From assembly GCA_903927685.1 (NCBI GenBank), contig CAIYOB010001247.1:44671-108670 (forward strand): a DNA stretch of 64,000 nucleotides, in the 5' to 3' direction. The notes under the pieces were generated by a model that worked only from the letters and a program-made list of their open reading frames with translations, was not told the origin of the DNA and ran no database searches. Positions 28,801 through 36,730 of this stretch are shown one piece after another. The position numbers and the translations under genes are program-made. This DNA is from an uncultured Planctomycetaceae bacterium. Lineage in GTDB: Bacteria; Planctomycetota; Planctomycetia; Pirellulales; Pirellulaceae. Each line of letters begins with the position of its first letter. The stretch's first letter is position 1.

Positions 28801-30302
28801 ACCGACGTCTTGCATCGAACATCCGGTTTTGGGGCCTGATCGCCATGTCGCTCGGCATGGCCTTTGTCCCGGGGCGTGTCGTCCGCGCCCAGGCTTGGGG
28901 GCTGCCCGAGATGTCCAAGGAGACCAGGGCCTGTGTCGACTGCCACAAGGTGGAGAACGCGCCTGTCTACCAGCAGTGGGGCGACAGCAAGCACTTCCGG
29001 GCCAACGTCGGCTGCTATGAGTGCCACATGGCCAAGGAGGGCGAACCGGATGCGTTCCAGCACGAGGGCCAGTGGATCGCCACGATCGTTTCGCCCAAGG
29101 ATTGCAGCCGCTGCCACGCCAAAGAGGGCCAGGAGTTCGCGGGGTCGCACCACTCCAAGGGCGCCCGCATCCTGGGCTCGCTGGACAACGTCCTGGCGGA
29201 GGTCGTCGAGGGCAACAAGGGGATGGTCACGCCTTCGTTCCAGAAGGGAGTCAGCGCGGCGGCTGTCAACGGCTGCTGGCAGTGCCACGGGACTGAAGTC
29301 AAAGTCCTGCCCGGCGGCAAGCTGGATCCGGCCACCTGGCCCAACACGGGCATCGGACGCATCAACCCGGACGGGTCGGAAGGCTCGTGCTCGGCCTGCC
29401 ACAGTCGGCATTCCTTCTCCGCCTACCAGGCGCGCCATCCGGACAACTGCGGCAAGTGCCACATGGGGCCCGATCATCCGCAAATGGAGATCTACTACGA
29501 GTCAAAGCACGGGATTGCCTTTCGAGCGTTCAAGGATGAGCTGAACATGCATTCTCCCAAGTGGGTCGTCGGCGAGGATTACCACCGGGCCCCCACGTGT
29601 GCGACCTGCCACATGAGCGCGACGCCGCCGCGTCCGGCCACCAAGGATCGGGCGGCCGTGCCCGGTCAGGCCGTGACGCACGACGTGGGCATGCGGATCA
29701 GTTGGAACAACCGGCCGGCGATTTCCGTGCGTCCGGAGGTCAGCGACAAGAAGATGGGCCTGGCCGGCGCCGAAGTCAACTGGGAAACGCGGCGGAACAA
29801 CATGAAGAACGTGTGCATCAACTGCCACGGGCGGCAGTGGGTTGACAACTTCTACGTGCAATACGACGGCCTGATCGACCAGTACCATCAGAAGTTCGCC
29901 CAGCCGGGGCTGGAACTGTTCACTCTCGCCAAGCCGCTGCTGAAGCCGGCCGAGTTTTCCAACGAGCTGGAGTGGTCGTGGTACGAGATCTGGCATCACG
30001 AGGGCCGCCGGGCGCGGCACGGCGCCTCGATGATGGGCCCGGATTACACGCACTGGCACGGCACGTACGAAGTCGCCAAGCACTTCTACACGAAGATGGT
30101 CCCCGAATTGGAGGACCTGATCCGCGAAGGCAAAGCGGCCGAAGCGGCCGACCGGAAGGCGGCGGCCGAGGCCCTGGAGAAGAAACTCGAGGAAGTGCTG
30201 AATTCGCCGAACCATCGCTGGTACTTGAACAAGATGGATCCCGCCGAACAGGAGGATCGCAAGAAGCGGCAGGAAGAGTTCAAGCAGCGGTACGGCAAGT
30301 AG
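28797..30302 (+). CDS. Octaheme c-type cytochrome of the hydroxylamine oxidoreductase (HAO) family
   Basis: 501 aa with an N-terminal signal peptide. Eight CxxCH sites: 46-50, 73-77, 103-107, 160-164, 198-202, 218-222, 268-272 and 340-344, the number and spacing of HAO/HAO-like reductases. Typical signatures are ETRACVDCHK, QQWGDSKHFRANVGCYECHM and GPDYTHWHGTYEVAKHFY (414-431). Tyr417 and nearby tyrosines are candidates for the heme P460 crosslink that separates oxidative HAO from reductive epsilon-HAO, but I cannot decide this without alignment. The C-terminus is a charged helix rich in Lys/Glu. Its context with NrfD and a ferredoxin points to a quinol-driven reductase of nitrite, NO or hydroxylamine in the periplasm. 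The start overlaps the NrfD gene by 4 nt. Confidence 0.85.
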   Translation: MNRRLASNIRFWGLIAMSLGMAFVPGRVVRAQAWGLPEMSKETRACVDCHKVENAPVYQQWGDSKHFRANVGCYECHMAKEGEPDAFQHEGQWIATIVSPKDCSRCHAKEGQEFAGSHHSKGARILGSLDNVLAEVVEGNKGMVTPSFQKGVSAAAVNGCWQCHGTEVKVLPGGKLDPATWPNTGIGRINPDGSEGSCSACHSRHSFSAYQARHPDNCGKCHMGPDHPQMEIYYESKHGIAFRAFKDELNMHSPKWVVGEDYHRAPTCATCHMSATPPRPATKDRAAVPGQAVTHDVGMRISWNNRPAISVRPEVSDKKMGLAGAEVNWETRRNNMKNVCINCHGRQWVDNFYVQYDGLIDQYHQKFAQPGLELFTLAKPLLKPAEFSNELEWSWYEIWHHEGRRARHGASMMGPDYTHWHGTYEVAKHFYTKMVPELEDLIREGKAAEAADRKAAAEALEKKLEEVLNSPNHRWYLNKMDPAEQEDRKKRQEEFKQRYGK

Positions 30303-30335
30303 GGTTGGCCCCCGATGAGAAGCGAGCCCTGAGTG

Positions 30336-31556
30336 ATGGACTTTCGCATCAACTTCAAGAACCTGTTCGGCAAGGCGGTCGACCAACTGTTCGCCTTGGC
30401 GTTGACGCAGACGGGCACCTTCCATGGCGCCGCCCGTCCCATCCTCCAAGGGCATGCCGGTGGCGACATCGTCAAGGCCCAGGCGCTAGCCTTGCAGGGC
30501 CTGCACAATCACCTGCACGTCATCCAGCAGCACTCGGAACGTTTCTTGGAACGTTTTGACGAGGAGATTTCGTACGCGGGGCTAAAGGTGCCCGTGGCGG
30601 GCAAATGGACCACTCCGATCGGCACCGCGGCGGGTGTCGACCCGGATGCCGAAGGACTGGAGCCCCTGTCGTACCTGTACGGTCTGCAGATGCCGGGGCC
30701 AGTTTCGTTCCATCCGCACCAGCCGGCCGAAATGCCCTTTCAGGAGGACACGCGGCGCGATGACTTGTTTGTCCCGCCGACCTACGCCAGCCAAGGGCTG
30801 ATTCCGTTGCGAGACCGACTGGCTGCGTATCGGCGCAGCGGAGGCGAGGCCATCGTCTTGCCAGCCATCGTAGGAGCCTGTCGCTCCAAAGCGGACATTC
30901 CGAACATGATCGACGAAGTGCAGATGATGATCCAGGCGTTGTCCCCGTACGCCGACGGATTTGTCTGGCTGCCCGCCCTGGCCGGCTCGCCGGATGTCTG
31001 GCAACCTGCCGTCTTCCGACGCATGGCCCAGGCCATGTCCGCCGCCCAGCCGGGACGATTGCTGCTGGTGGAAATGCCGGCCTGGGATAACCCGGAGCAG
31101 GGCCAATGGCTGGACCTGGTGCGGGCTTTTGTCGCCCAAGGTGGCAGCGGGATCGTCGCGGTCGGCGGTCGCGAAGTGCCACGGGAGCGGATTCCAAACC
31201 CGGGGATCTGGCCGTTCGAATCTGCGATCCAGTGCGGGGCTAGTCTGGCCGAACCGCGGCAAGCCGCCATCGACGCGGCGAGGCGGGCGTTTCCGGCGAT
31301 CTTTATCGCGGCCTGTGGAGGCTTTCATCGCCGCGACGAGGCGTTTCGAGCTTGCGAGTACGCAAATGTGATCGTCGAAAACGAAGCCTACACGCGATTC
31401 GGACCCGGAATCGCACTGCAGTTACTGCACAAGCTCGCGCTCCGATTGAAGTACCTGAAACGAACGGGGCAGAGCGTTTCCGAAGATCTCTGGGGTTTTC
31501 AGCAGGCAGCCTGGCTTCCGCAGGCGAGTTTGCCGCCGGCGCCGGTTGAAGTCTGA
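30336..31556 (+). CDS. Divergent dihydroorotate-dehydrogenase-like (TIM-barrel) protein
   Basis: 406 aa from the ATG at 30336, 33 nt after the octaheme cytochrome and probably in the same operon. TPIGTAAGVDPDAEGLEPLS resembles the FMN-site PxGxAAGxDKNAExxxxL of class 2 DHODs, MIDEVQMMIQALSPYADGFV aligns with the family helix before NVSSPN, and the C-terminal YANVIVENEAYTRFGPGIAL resembles the phosphate-binding end. The catalytic loop NVSSPN is replaced by WLPALAGSPD and the lysine of DKNAE is absent (DPDAE). It is unlikely to be the pyrimidine enzyme. A redox, flavin-binding or assembly role with the cytochromes is a guess. Confidence 0.6.
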   Translation: MDFRINFKNLFGKAVDQLFALALTQTGTFHGAARPILQGHAGGDIVKAQALALQGLHNHLHVIQQHSERFLERFDEEISYAGLKVPVAGKWTTPIGTAAGVDPDAEGLEPLSYLYGLQMPGPVSFHPHQPAEMPFQEDTRRDDLFVPPTYASQGLIPLRDRLAAYRRSGGEAIVLPAIVGACRSKADIPNMIDEVQMMIQALSPYADGFVWLPALAGSPDVWQPAVFRRMAQAMSAAQPGRLLLVEMPAWDNPEQGQWLDLVRAFVAQGGSGIVAVGGREVPRERIPNPGIWPFESAIQCGASLAEPRQAAIDAARRAFPAIFIAACGGFHRRDEAFRACEYANVIVENEAYTRFGPGIALQLLHKLALRLKYLKRTGQSVSEDLWGFQQAAWLPQASLPPAPVEV

Positions 31557-31574
31557 GGACGGAGAAGCTCCGGC

Positions 31575-31600
31575 GAGGTTGAGGCAGGCGCTTCAACCTC
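31575..31600 (+). terminator. Hairpin after the cytochrome/DHOD-like operon
   Basis: GAGGTTGA (31575-31582), 10-nt loop, TCAACCTC (31593-31600): an 8-bp perfect stem 18 nt after the stop codon. No T-run follows, so intrinsic termination is uncertain; it could also protect the 3' end of the operon mRNA. Confidence 0.45.
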
Positions 31601-31648
31601 CACACCGTATCATGTTGCGTTCCCATCCAACCACCGCGGAGAAACCCC

Positions 31649-32326
31649 ATGACCACCTGCTCTGATCGCACGCGGCAGTTTCCTTTGCCACTCACCGTTC
31701 GGGGCAAGGCCTTAGTCTTTCGGCCGATTAGTCCCAGTTGCCGGGATGCAATGCTCGCCTTTGCTGGCAACCTTTCCAAGCAAGATCTGCTGTTCCTGGA
31801 TCGGGACATTGCTCAGACCTCCGTCGTCGACCAGTGGATCCGAGATGCCGTTGAGGGAGATCTATTCACCGTGGTGGCTTGGGAGGGTGAGACGATTGTC
31901 GGATATGCCACGGTGGATCGAGGCAGCGCGAGCTGGACTCGACACGTTGCAGAACTTCGCGTGGTCGTAGGGGAAGCTTGCCGCGGCATCGGCGTGGGGC
32001 GATGGCTGCTGGAGGTGGTGTTCGAAATCGCGCTGGAGGCAGGTGCAACCAAGCTCATCGCCCGCATGACCCCGGACCAGACCGGCGCGATGCGTCTGTT
32101 TCAGCATCTCGGATTCGAACAGGAAGCGATCTTGCGGGACCACGCGTTGGATGCCAAGGGTCTGACGCACGACCTCTTGGTGCTCGGCTACCACACTCGC
32201 CGACACCTCGAAAACCGTTGCCGAGTCTGTGGGATCCCCGTCCTGGCGTCTTTTTCGCTGGACGGCGTCCGGCTCTGCTCACACTGCTTTGAATCCCGCT
32301 ACGACGAACTCGGCGGCGGCGGCTGA
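31649..32326 (+). CDS. GNAT-family N-acetyltransferase with C-terminal zinc-ribbon
   Basis: 225 aa; GGAGA precedes the ATG at 31649. The acetyl-CoA fold is evident: LVFRPISPSCRDAM at the start, ELRVVVGEACRGIGVGRWLL (the V-x-x-x-x-R-G-x-G motif A) in the middle, and MRLFQHLGFEQEAILRDHA (motif B) after it. The last 40 residues carry two cysteine pairs, CRVC and CSHC, separated by about 20 residues, like a small zinc ribbon, which is unusual for this family. Substrate unknown. It follows the respiratory operon on the same strand after a hairpin. Confidence 0.75.
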   Translation: MTTCSDRTRQFPLPLTVRGKALVFRPISPSCRDAMLAFAGNLSKQDLLFLDRDIAQTSVVDQWIRDAVEGDLFTVVAWEGETIVGYATVDRGSASWTRHVAELRVVVGEACRGIGVGRWLLEVVFEIALEAGATKLIARMTPDQTGAMRLFQHLGFEQEAILRDHALDAKGLTHDLLVLGYHTRRHLENRCRVCGIPVLASFSLDGVRLCSHCFESRYDELGGGG

Positions 32327-32357
32327 CGGGCCGAGACCTCCGCGACGAAGAAGACGG

Positions 32358-32380
32358 CCCCGCGGTAAATGCCCGCGGGG
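32358..32380 (+). terminator. Strong GC hairpin after the GNAT gene
   Basis: CCCCGCGG, loop TAAATGC, CCGCGGGG: a perfect 8-bp stem 31 nt after the GNAT stop, followed by AT-richer sequence with a short TTTT about 14 nt later. A plausible terminator closing this transcript. Confidence 0.6.
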
Positions 32381-32581
32381 AGAGAATTCACTTTTAAGCA
32401 AATCCGTTGAGTTCTCTTGGTCGGGATTCGCTCGTTAACACGCGGCATACCCCCGGGGGGCCGGAGATTCAATCACACGAATCCGGACATCCCTTCCGAC
32501 CCTTTGCCAATTTGCGTTTTTCGTGGTTGTCTGTGCCGTGCGGATCGAGGCGGCAGGGAACGGCGGAAGGAGGCCAATGTC

Positions 32582-33340
32582 ATGCTGCGGTTCAATCGGG
32601 CTTCCGTGGTCAGCATGTCCGCCTTGGGGCTGGCGTGGCCGCTGGCCGCTGGAGGAACGCTTGCGGGATTGGAGCTCGGGACCGGACTGCTGGCCGTGAT
32701 CCTGGCGAGCGTGTTGGTGAGCCTTCTCTGGCTGGGCCTCTTTCGCCGGCAACGGCGAACGGAACCGCAGGAAACCGCGATGCCGTCCACGAAATCGGCG
32801 GATTCGCCCGAGGCGACCTGCTGCCAGTTCAGCCGGCTCCCGGCGAGCCGGAAGCCGGCCGAGGTGGCCGTCGATCGTTCCCAAAACTCCATCTGCTTCA
32901 AGAACTGCCTGCAGCCGCGAGAACTGCTGGGTACCACCGCCCCGGAGTTTGGCTGCCCGTTGGACGACATTGTCGTGGTCTACACTTATTATTGCCGCGG
33001 ATGCCAAGTGCTGAAGATCGTCACCGTCCACGGCACCGCCCTGGTGACCGCTCGGTCCGCCGTGGGTTTCGACAAGTTGCGTGAGGCCTTGTCGAGTTAC
33101 GCCCAGCCGAACCGGCCGGGCTATGCGCTCGAGAACCCGCGGCTGAATGGGCCGCTGGGGCTGGCGTTGTTCTGCGGCGCTGTGGCCGGCGTGTTGGCCG
33201 TGCAGGGGCTGGTGCCTCGTGCCGCCTCGACAGGCACGGTCGCCCTGGCGATGCTGGGCGGTGGTCTCTGCGGCCTGATGGCCATCAGCCTGATTATGCG
33301 CGGGCTGTACGGGTGTTGGTGCTGGAGCGGTCGTCGCTAA
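32582..33340 (+). CDS. Cysteine-containing membrane protein of unknown function
   Basis: 252 aa. The ATG at 32582 has GGAGG 10 nt upstream. Two hydrophobic segments lie near the N-terminus (LGLAWPLAAGGTLAGLEL and TGLLAVILASVLVSLLWLGL), then a soluble domain of about 100 residues with cysteines in SICFKNCLQ, EFGCPLD and TYYCRGCQVLK, then two C-terminal membrane spans ending in GLYGCWCWSGRR. The CxxC (CRGC) and paired cysteines suggest metal binding or thiol chemistry on one side of the membrane. I do not recognise a family. It stands alone between the GNAT gene and the convergent MOSC operon. Confidence 0.65.
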   Translation: MLRFNRASVVSMSALGLAWPLAAGGTLAGLELGTGLLAVILASVLVSLLWLGLFRRQRRTEPQETAMPSTKSADSPEATCCQFSRLPASRKPAEVAVDRSQNSICFKNCLQPRELLGTTAPEFGCPLDDIVVVYTYYCRGCQVLKIVTVHGTALVTARSAVGFDKLREALSSYAQPNRPGYALENPRLNGPLGLALFCGAVAGVLAVQGLVPRAASTGTVALAMLGGGLCGLMAISLIMRGLYGCWCWSGRR

Positions 33341-33520
33341 CTGCCGTCAACGAGCCCCGGAAGCTCCCTGCCCGCGCGGCCCAGATTGGCCCCGCTTGCC
33401 AAACGGATTCGCCAAATTGCCGCAAATCGAGCGTGCCGTCGAGCATGAGTGTTACCGCGCCCGCCCAAGCCTGTTTGCGATCACCCTGATGCCCCCAATC
33501 AGACGACGTCGTTCAGTGGA

Positions 33521-34351
33521 TCATTGCGCGATGCGGACGGCGTCACCGCGGCGGACCAGGCCGCCTTGGACCACCGACGCGTACACGCCGACATGGGCCT
33601 TGTTCTGCCGGGCCGCAGTGCGGAGAACCTCCAGATCGGCCGGCAGGTCGGACTGCGGCAGGGTGGTCATGACGCACCGCGGGCACGGGCCGGTAATCCG
33701 CAGTCGGACCTCGTCGCCGATCGCCAGCACGCGGTCGATCCAGCCATTCTCGACGAAGCCGGGCTCAGGATCATCCAAGCGGAACACCAGGTTTGGCCGG
33801 AAGCGGCGAACCTCCAAGCGACCTTGCGGATGAGCTCGTTGCAGCGCACTCAACGTGGCAGTCGACAGGAGATGAACGGGAGCCAGATCGAAAAATGTGC
33901 CCGCGGACAGCGCCTCGTCGGTGACCGTGTCGCGATGGTTCAGTTCCTCCATGTCGGGCCAGTATTCCTCCAACTGGGGCTGATCGGGTGCGGCCGACCG
34001 CAATGCGATCGGGTGTCCCAGTGTCCCGGAGAGGACTTCATCGACATCGAACCGGTTGCTGGTCACCGACATTCCGTCCGGCAGAGTGATCCGTACGGCC
34101 CCGAGCTCCTGGTCGGGACAGGGGGGTTCGAGATAGCCGGCCCGGTATTCGAGCATCCGCGGCCATCTGCGCGGGTTCTTGGCACTGACCACCTTCCCGT
34201 CCTCCGAGCTGACCAAGGCGTAAGCGCGGTCGCCCAGCAGGCCGCGCCGCGTCAGCCAGGCGGAGTTCAGTTCTTCCCCTTGCATCGATTTGACAGGATA
34301 TCGCCACAGCGAGACCACGGCGCCCAGCGCCTCCGGCATGGTTACAGACAT
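33521..34351 (-). CDS. MOSC domain-containing protein
   Basis: 276 aa, start at 34351 preceded by GGAGTC. The N-terminal beta-barrel pattern (LGAVVSLWRYPVKSMQGEEL, residues 9-28) and the C-terminal MOSC part with GPCPRCVMTTLPQ are characteristic. In the family the conserved cysteine in CPRC can bind the molybdenum of a sulfurated or bare Mo cofactor. It is the last gene of a run with mobB and moeA; the mobB stop lies 15 nt before its start. It probably participates in Mo-cofactor delivery or in reducing N-hydroxylated substrates. The substrate cannot be read from the sequence. Confidence 0.85.
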   Translation of the reverse strand: MSVTMPEALGAVVSLWRYPVKSMQGEELNSAWLTRRGLLGDRAYALVSSEDGKVVSAKNPRRWPRMLEYRAGYLEPPCPDQELGAVRITLPDGMSVTSNRFDVDEVLSGTLGHPIALRSAAPDQPQLEEYWPDMEELNHRDTVTDEALSAGTFFDLAPVHLLSTATLSALQRAHPQGRLEVRRFRPNLVFRLDDPEPGFVENGWIDRVLAIGDEVRLRITGPCPRCVMTTLPQSDLPADLEVLRTAARQNKAHVGVYASVVQGGLVRRGDAVRIAQ

Positions 34352-34366
34352 GAGAGAGACTCCTTA

Positions 34367-34864
34367 CTATCGAATTCGACTCCGCTCGGCCAGAGCCCAG
34401 ATTTCGTCGGCCACGCGCGGCACGTCGTTGCGAGGCCAGACGGGAACGGCGACATTTGGTTGATCGTCACTCACGACGGCAGCGATCTCTGCCAGCTGGC
34501 TGGCAAGGCAGGGAGCCCCGATGGCAGCTCGCCAGACCTCGACTTTGATCCCCGTTGCGTCGATGCCGCCTTCGACCAGCACAATCTGGCAGTCGGCAAA
34601 CAGGGGTTCCAGTCGCTGGTATTCGTCCCGGCCATCCCGACTCAGAAAGACTCCCACCGAGTCTCCCGTGATAATCGCCGCCGGCTGGCCGCCGGCTTGG
34701 CGATGGCGGTGGGAATCTTTGCCCGGCGTGTCCAGTTCATGCCGATGTGAGGAGTGCTTGATCGTCCCCACGCGGATGCCGCGTCGGCAGAACTCCTGGA
34801 CGAGCTCGACCACCAGGGTAGTTTTGCCATGGTTCTTTCGCCCGACAATGTGAATGCGGTTCAT
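34367..34864 (-). CDS. mobB: Molybdopterin-guanine dinucleotide biosynthesis protein MobB
   Basis: 165 aa from the ATG at 34864 (MNRIHIVGRKNHGKTTLVVE); a longer upstream frame is out of keeping with the family and overlaps the neighbour. Walker A GRKNHGKTT is at 8-16. RRGIRVGTIKHSSHRHELDT followed by GKDSHRHRQAGG is diagnostic for MobB. The protein binds GTP and assists MobA in attaching GMP to the molybdenum cofactor. It indicates that the organism makes bis-MGD enzymes, such as periplasmic nitrate reductase or other DMSO-reductase-family members, though none lie in this window. Confidence 0.92.
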   Translation of the reverse strand: MNRIHIVGRKNHGKTTLVVELVQEFCRRGIRVGTIKHSSHRHELDTPGKDSHRHRQAGGQPAAIITGDSVGVFLSRDGRDEYQRLEPLFADCQIVLVEGGIDATGIKVEVWRAAIGAPCLASQLAEIAAVVSDDQPNVAVPVWPRNDVPRVADEIWALAERSRIR

Positions 34865-34877
34865 GGCTGGAATCGCT

Positions 34878-35420
34878 CTATTCGATCTTGAGCGTGTAGG
34901 ACAGCATGCCGATGGCCTGTCCGGGTTGGGCCTGCTTGTAGTTTTCGTGGCACATCGTGCATTTCTCAAGCACGACGGGAATCGGTGTTGCCGCGCGCAG
35001 ATACCGCCCATTGTCGCGTTTCTCGATGCGGTCGACGTAAGCTTCCCCGGCCTTGAACTTGCGCAGGGCTTCCCGCTCGAAATCGTCCTTGGCCACGTTC
35101 TCGTCGTTGTAGGGTTTGCCGGACACATCCAGCAACTTCACTTCGTGCCAGTTCTTGTCCTGGACGGCTTTGAACAAAGCGATCGCGGCGGAACCGGCTG
35201 CGAAATCTCTTTCGTCATTCACATACTTGTCCGTGATCAGGACGACGGCCGCTTTGTAAATGTCATCCAACATCCGGACGGTCTTGCGAGTCCGCTCCAG
35301 AGCGCGGTCGGGCTTTGCGGCTCCGGCATTTCCCGGACCGTCCGCCGCCCAGCCCAGCATGCCGGCGATCGAGACGAACGCGACGGCGACCAACGTCCTC
35401 GATATCTTTCGTTTGTTCAT
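34878..35420 (-). CDS. Periplasmic one-heme cytochrome/sensor-like protein (DUF3365/Tll0287-like)
   Basis: 180 aa with a signal peptide (NKRKISRTLVAVAFVSIAGM). One heme site CTMCHENY at 154-158 lies near the C-terminus. RAATPIPVVLEKCTMCHENY and the preceding DDFEREALRKFKAGEAY match DUF3365/Tll0287-type heme domains, which in other bacteria act as redox sensors or small electron carriers. It sits between moeA (57 nt upstream) and mobB (13 nt downstream) in the same orientation. An electron-transfer partner for a molybdoenzyme is possible but not shown. Confidence 0.75.
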   Translation of the reverse strand: MNKRKISRTLVAVAFVSIAGMLGWAADGPGNAGAAKPDRALERTRKTVRMLDDIYKAAVVLITDKYVNDERDFAAGSAAIALFKAVQDKNWHEVKLLDVSGKPYNDENVAKDDFEREALRKFKAGEAYVDRIEKRDNGRYLRAATPIPVVLEKCTMCHENYKQAQPGQAIGMLSYTLKIE

Positions 35421-35476
35421 CCTTCGTCCTTTCTCTTTTTCCTAGTGAAACTGGCGATCCATTGAAGAACAGCGAT

Positions 35477-36712
35477 TCAAGCCTGCACCGCCGGAGAACC
35501 GAACGCCAACCACTCAAAGGCGACGGATTCGTCGGCCGACAGCAGGGCCTCTCCCGGCGGTACTTCCAGGTAGCAATTCGCCTGGCTGGTGCCGAAGAGG
35601 TCAGCGGAACTGCAGCCCGGCAGAGGTCGTAGGTTCCAATCCCCCTCGGCGCTGCCGGCGCGTTCCGCGCGGCCGAGCAGGAACAACGTCCGCGAGCCTC
35701 CGCGGCGCACGGATTCGGTCAAGCGGCCCCTGCGCAGGTCGGATACGCCGGCCGAATGCCCGCACTGGCGGCGGATCGCGGCCGCCACGTAACGATGAAA
35801 GCACAGGTGGGCCGCCAGCGGATTGCCCGGCAATCCGAATAGCAGTTGCCGGCCTCGCCGGGCAAACAACAGCGGTTTGCCCGGCTTCTGCGAGACCTTA
35901 TGGAAGATCAGTTCGGCGCCGATCTGCCGGAAGCTGTCCGGAACCAGATCGTAACGGCCCATCGAGACGCCGCCCGTGAGAACCACCAGATCGCAGTCCT
36001 GCAACGATTCTAGCGCCGTTACGATCGCTTGGACATCGTCGCGAGCGTGCAGCACCTGAGCCGGAGCCGCCCCACAGACCGTCGCCATGGCCGCGAGCAT
36101 GGGGCCGTTGGAATCCCGGATCTGGACCGACCCGGGCGACTGGCCGCCGCTAATCAACTCGCCCCCGGTCGTAAGGATGCCCAGGCGGGGCGCGGGCACG
36201 GCGAGCACCGCTTGCCGCCCCACCGAAGCCAGGACTCCCACGGCCAAAGGCGTGAGCACGTCGCCGGTCTGCAGCACGACGGCTCCTGCGCGGCATTCCG
36301 AACCGCGCGGGGCAATATGTTGGCCGCCACGCAGCTCGCGCGGCATTGCAACGACGTCGCCGTGACGGGGTGCAAGTTCCTTCGGCACGACGGCTTGCGT
36401 ACCTTCGGGACAAGCCGCCCCGGTCATGATCTCGAAACACGTGCCGGGCGCCAGGACCCCGCCAGTCGCCTGTCCAGCGGCGATTTGCCCCGCCACCCGG
36501 ACGGCCCCTCCGGCGTCCGCCAGACAAACCGCATAGCCATCCATCATGGCGCGGTCGAAGGGAGGATAATCCCGGTCCGCCCGGACGTCCTCCGCCAGGC
36601 GGAGCCCCGCGGCGGCGAGGAGCGGAACGGATCGAGGTGCCGCAGGTTGGGACGTCTGCAATACGACGCGCAGCGCTTCGTCCGGAGGAATCAAGCTGGA
36701 TGGCTGTGCCAT
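35477..36712 (-). CDS. moeA: Molybdopterin molybdotransferase MoeA
   Basis: 411 aa, full length for the family. Characteristic segments: DRDYPPFDRAMMDGYAV near residue 45, GTCFEIMTGAACPEGTQAVV, GILTTGGELISGG, VVLTGGVSMGRYDLVPDSF, FHKVSQKPGKPLLFARRG and LLFGLPGNPLAAHLCFHRY. MoeA inserts molybdate into adenylylated molybdopterin. It lies 18 nt downstream of the radical SAM gene on the minus strand and belongs to the six-gene run ending with the MOSC gene. Confidence 0.93.
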   Translation of the reverse strand: MAQPSSLIPPDEALRVVLQTSQPAAPRSVPLLAAAGLRLAEDVRADRDYPPFDRAMMDGYAVCLADAGGAVRVAGQIAAGQATGGVLAPGTCFEIMTGAACPEGTQAVVPKELAPRHGDVVAMPRELRGGQHIAPRGSECRAGAVVLQTGDVLTPLAVGVLASVGRQAVLAVPAPRLGILTTGGELISGGQSPGSVQIRDSNGPMLAAMATVCGAAPAQVLHARDDVQAIVTALESLQDCDLVVLTGGVSMGRYDLVPDSFRQIGAELIFHKVSQKPGKPLLFARRGRQLLFGLPGNPLAAHLCFHRYVAAAIRRQCGHSAGVSDLRRGRLTESVRRGGSRTLFLLGRAERAGSAEGDWNLRPLPGCSSADLFGTSQANCYLEVPPGEALLSADESVAFEWLAFGSPAVQA

Positions 36713-36730
36713 GGCCGACTCGGCATCAAG

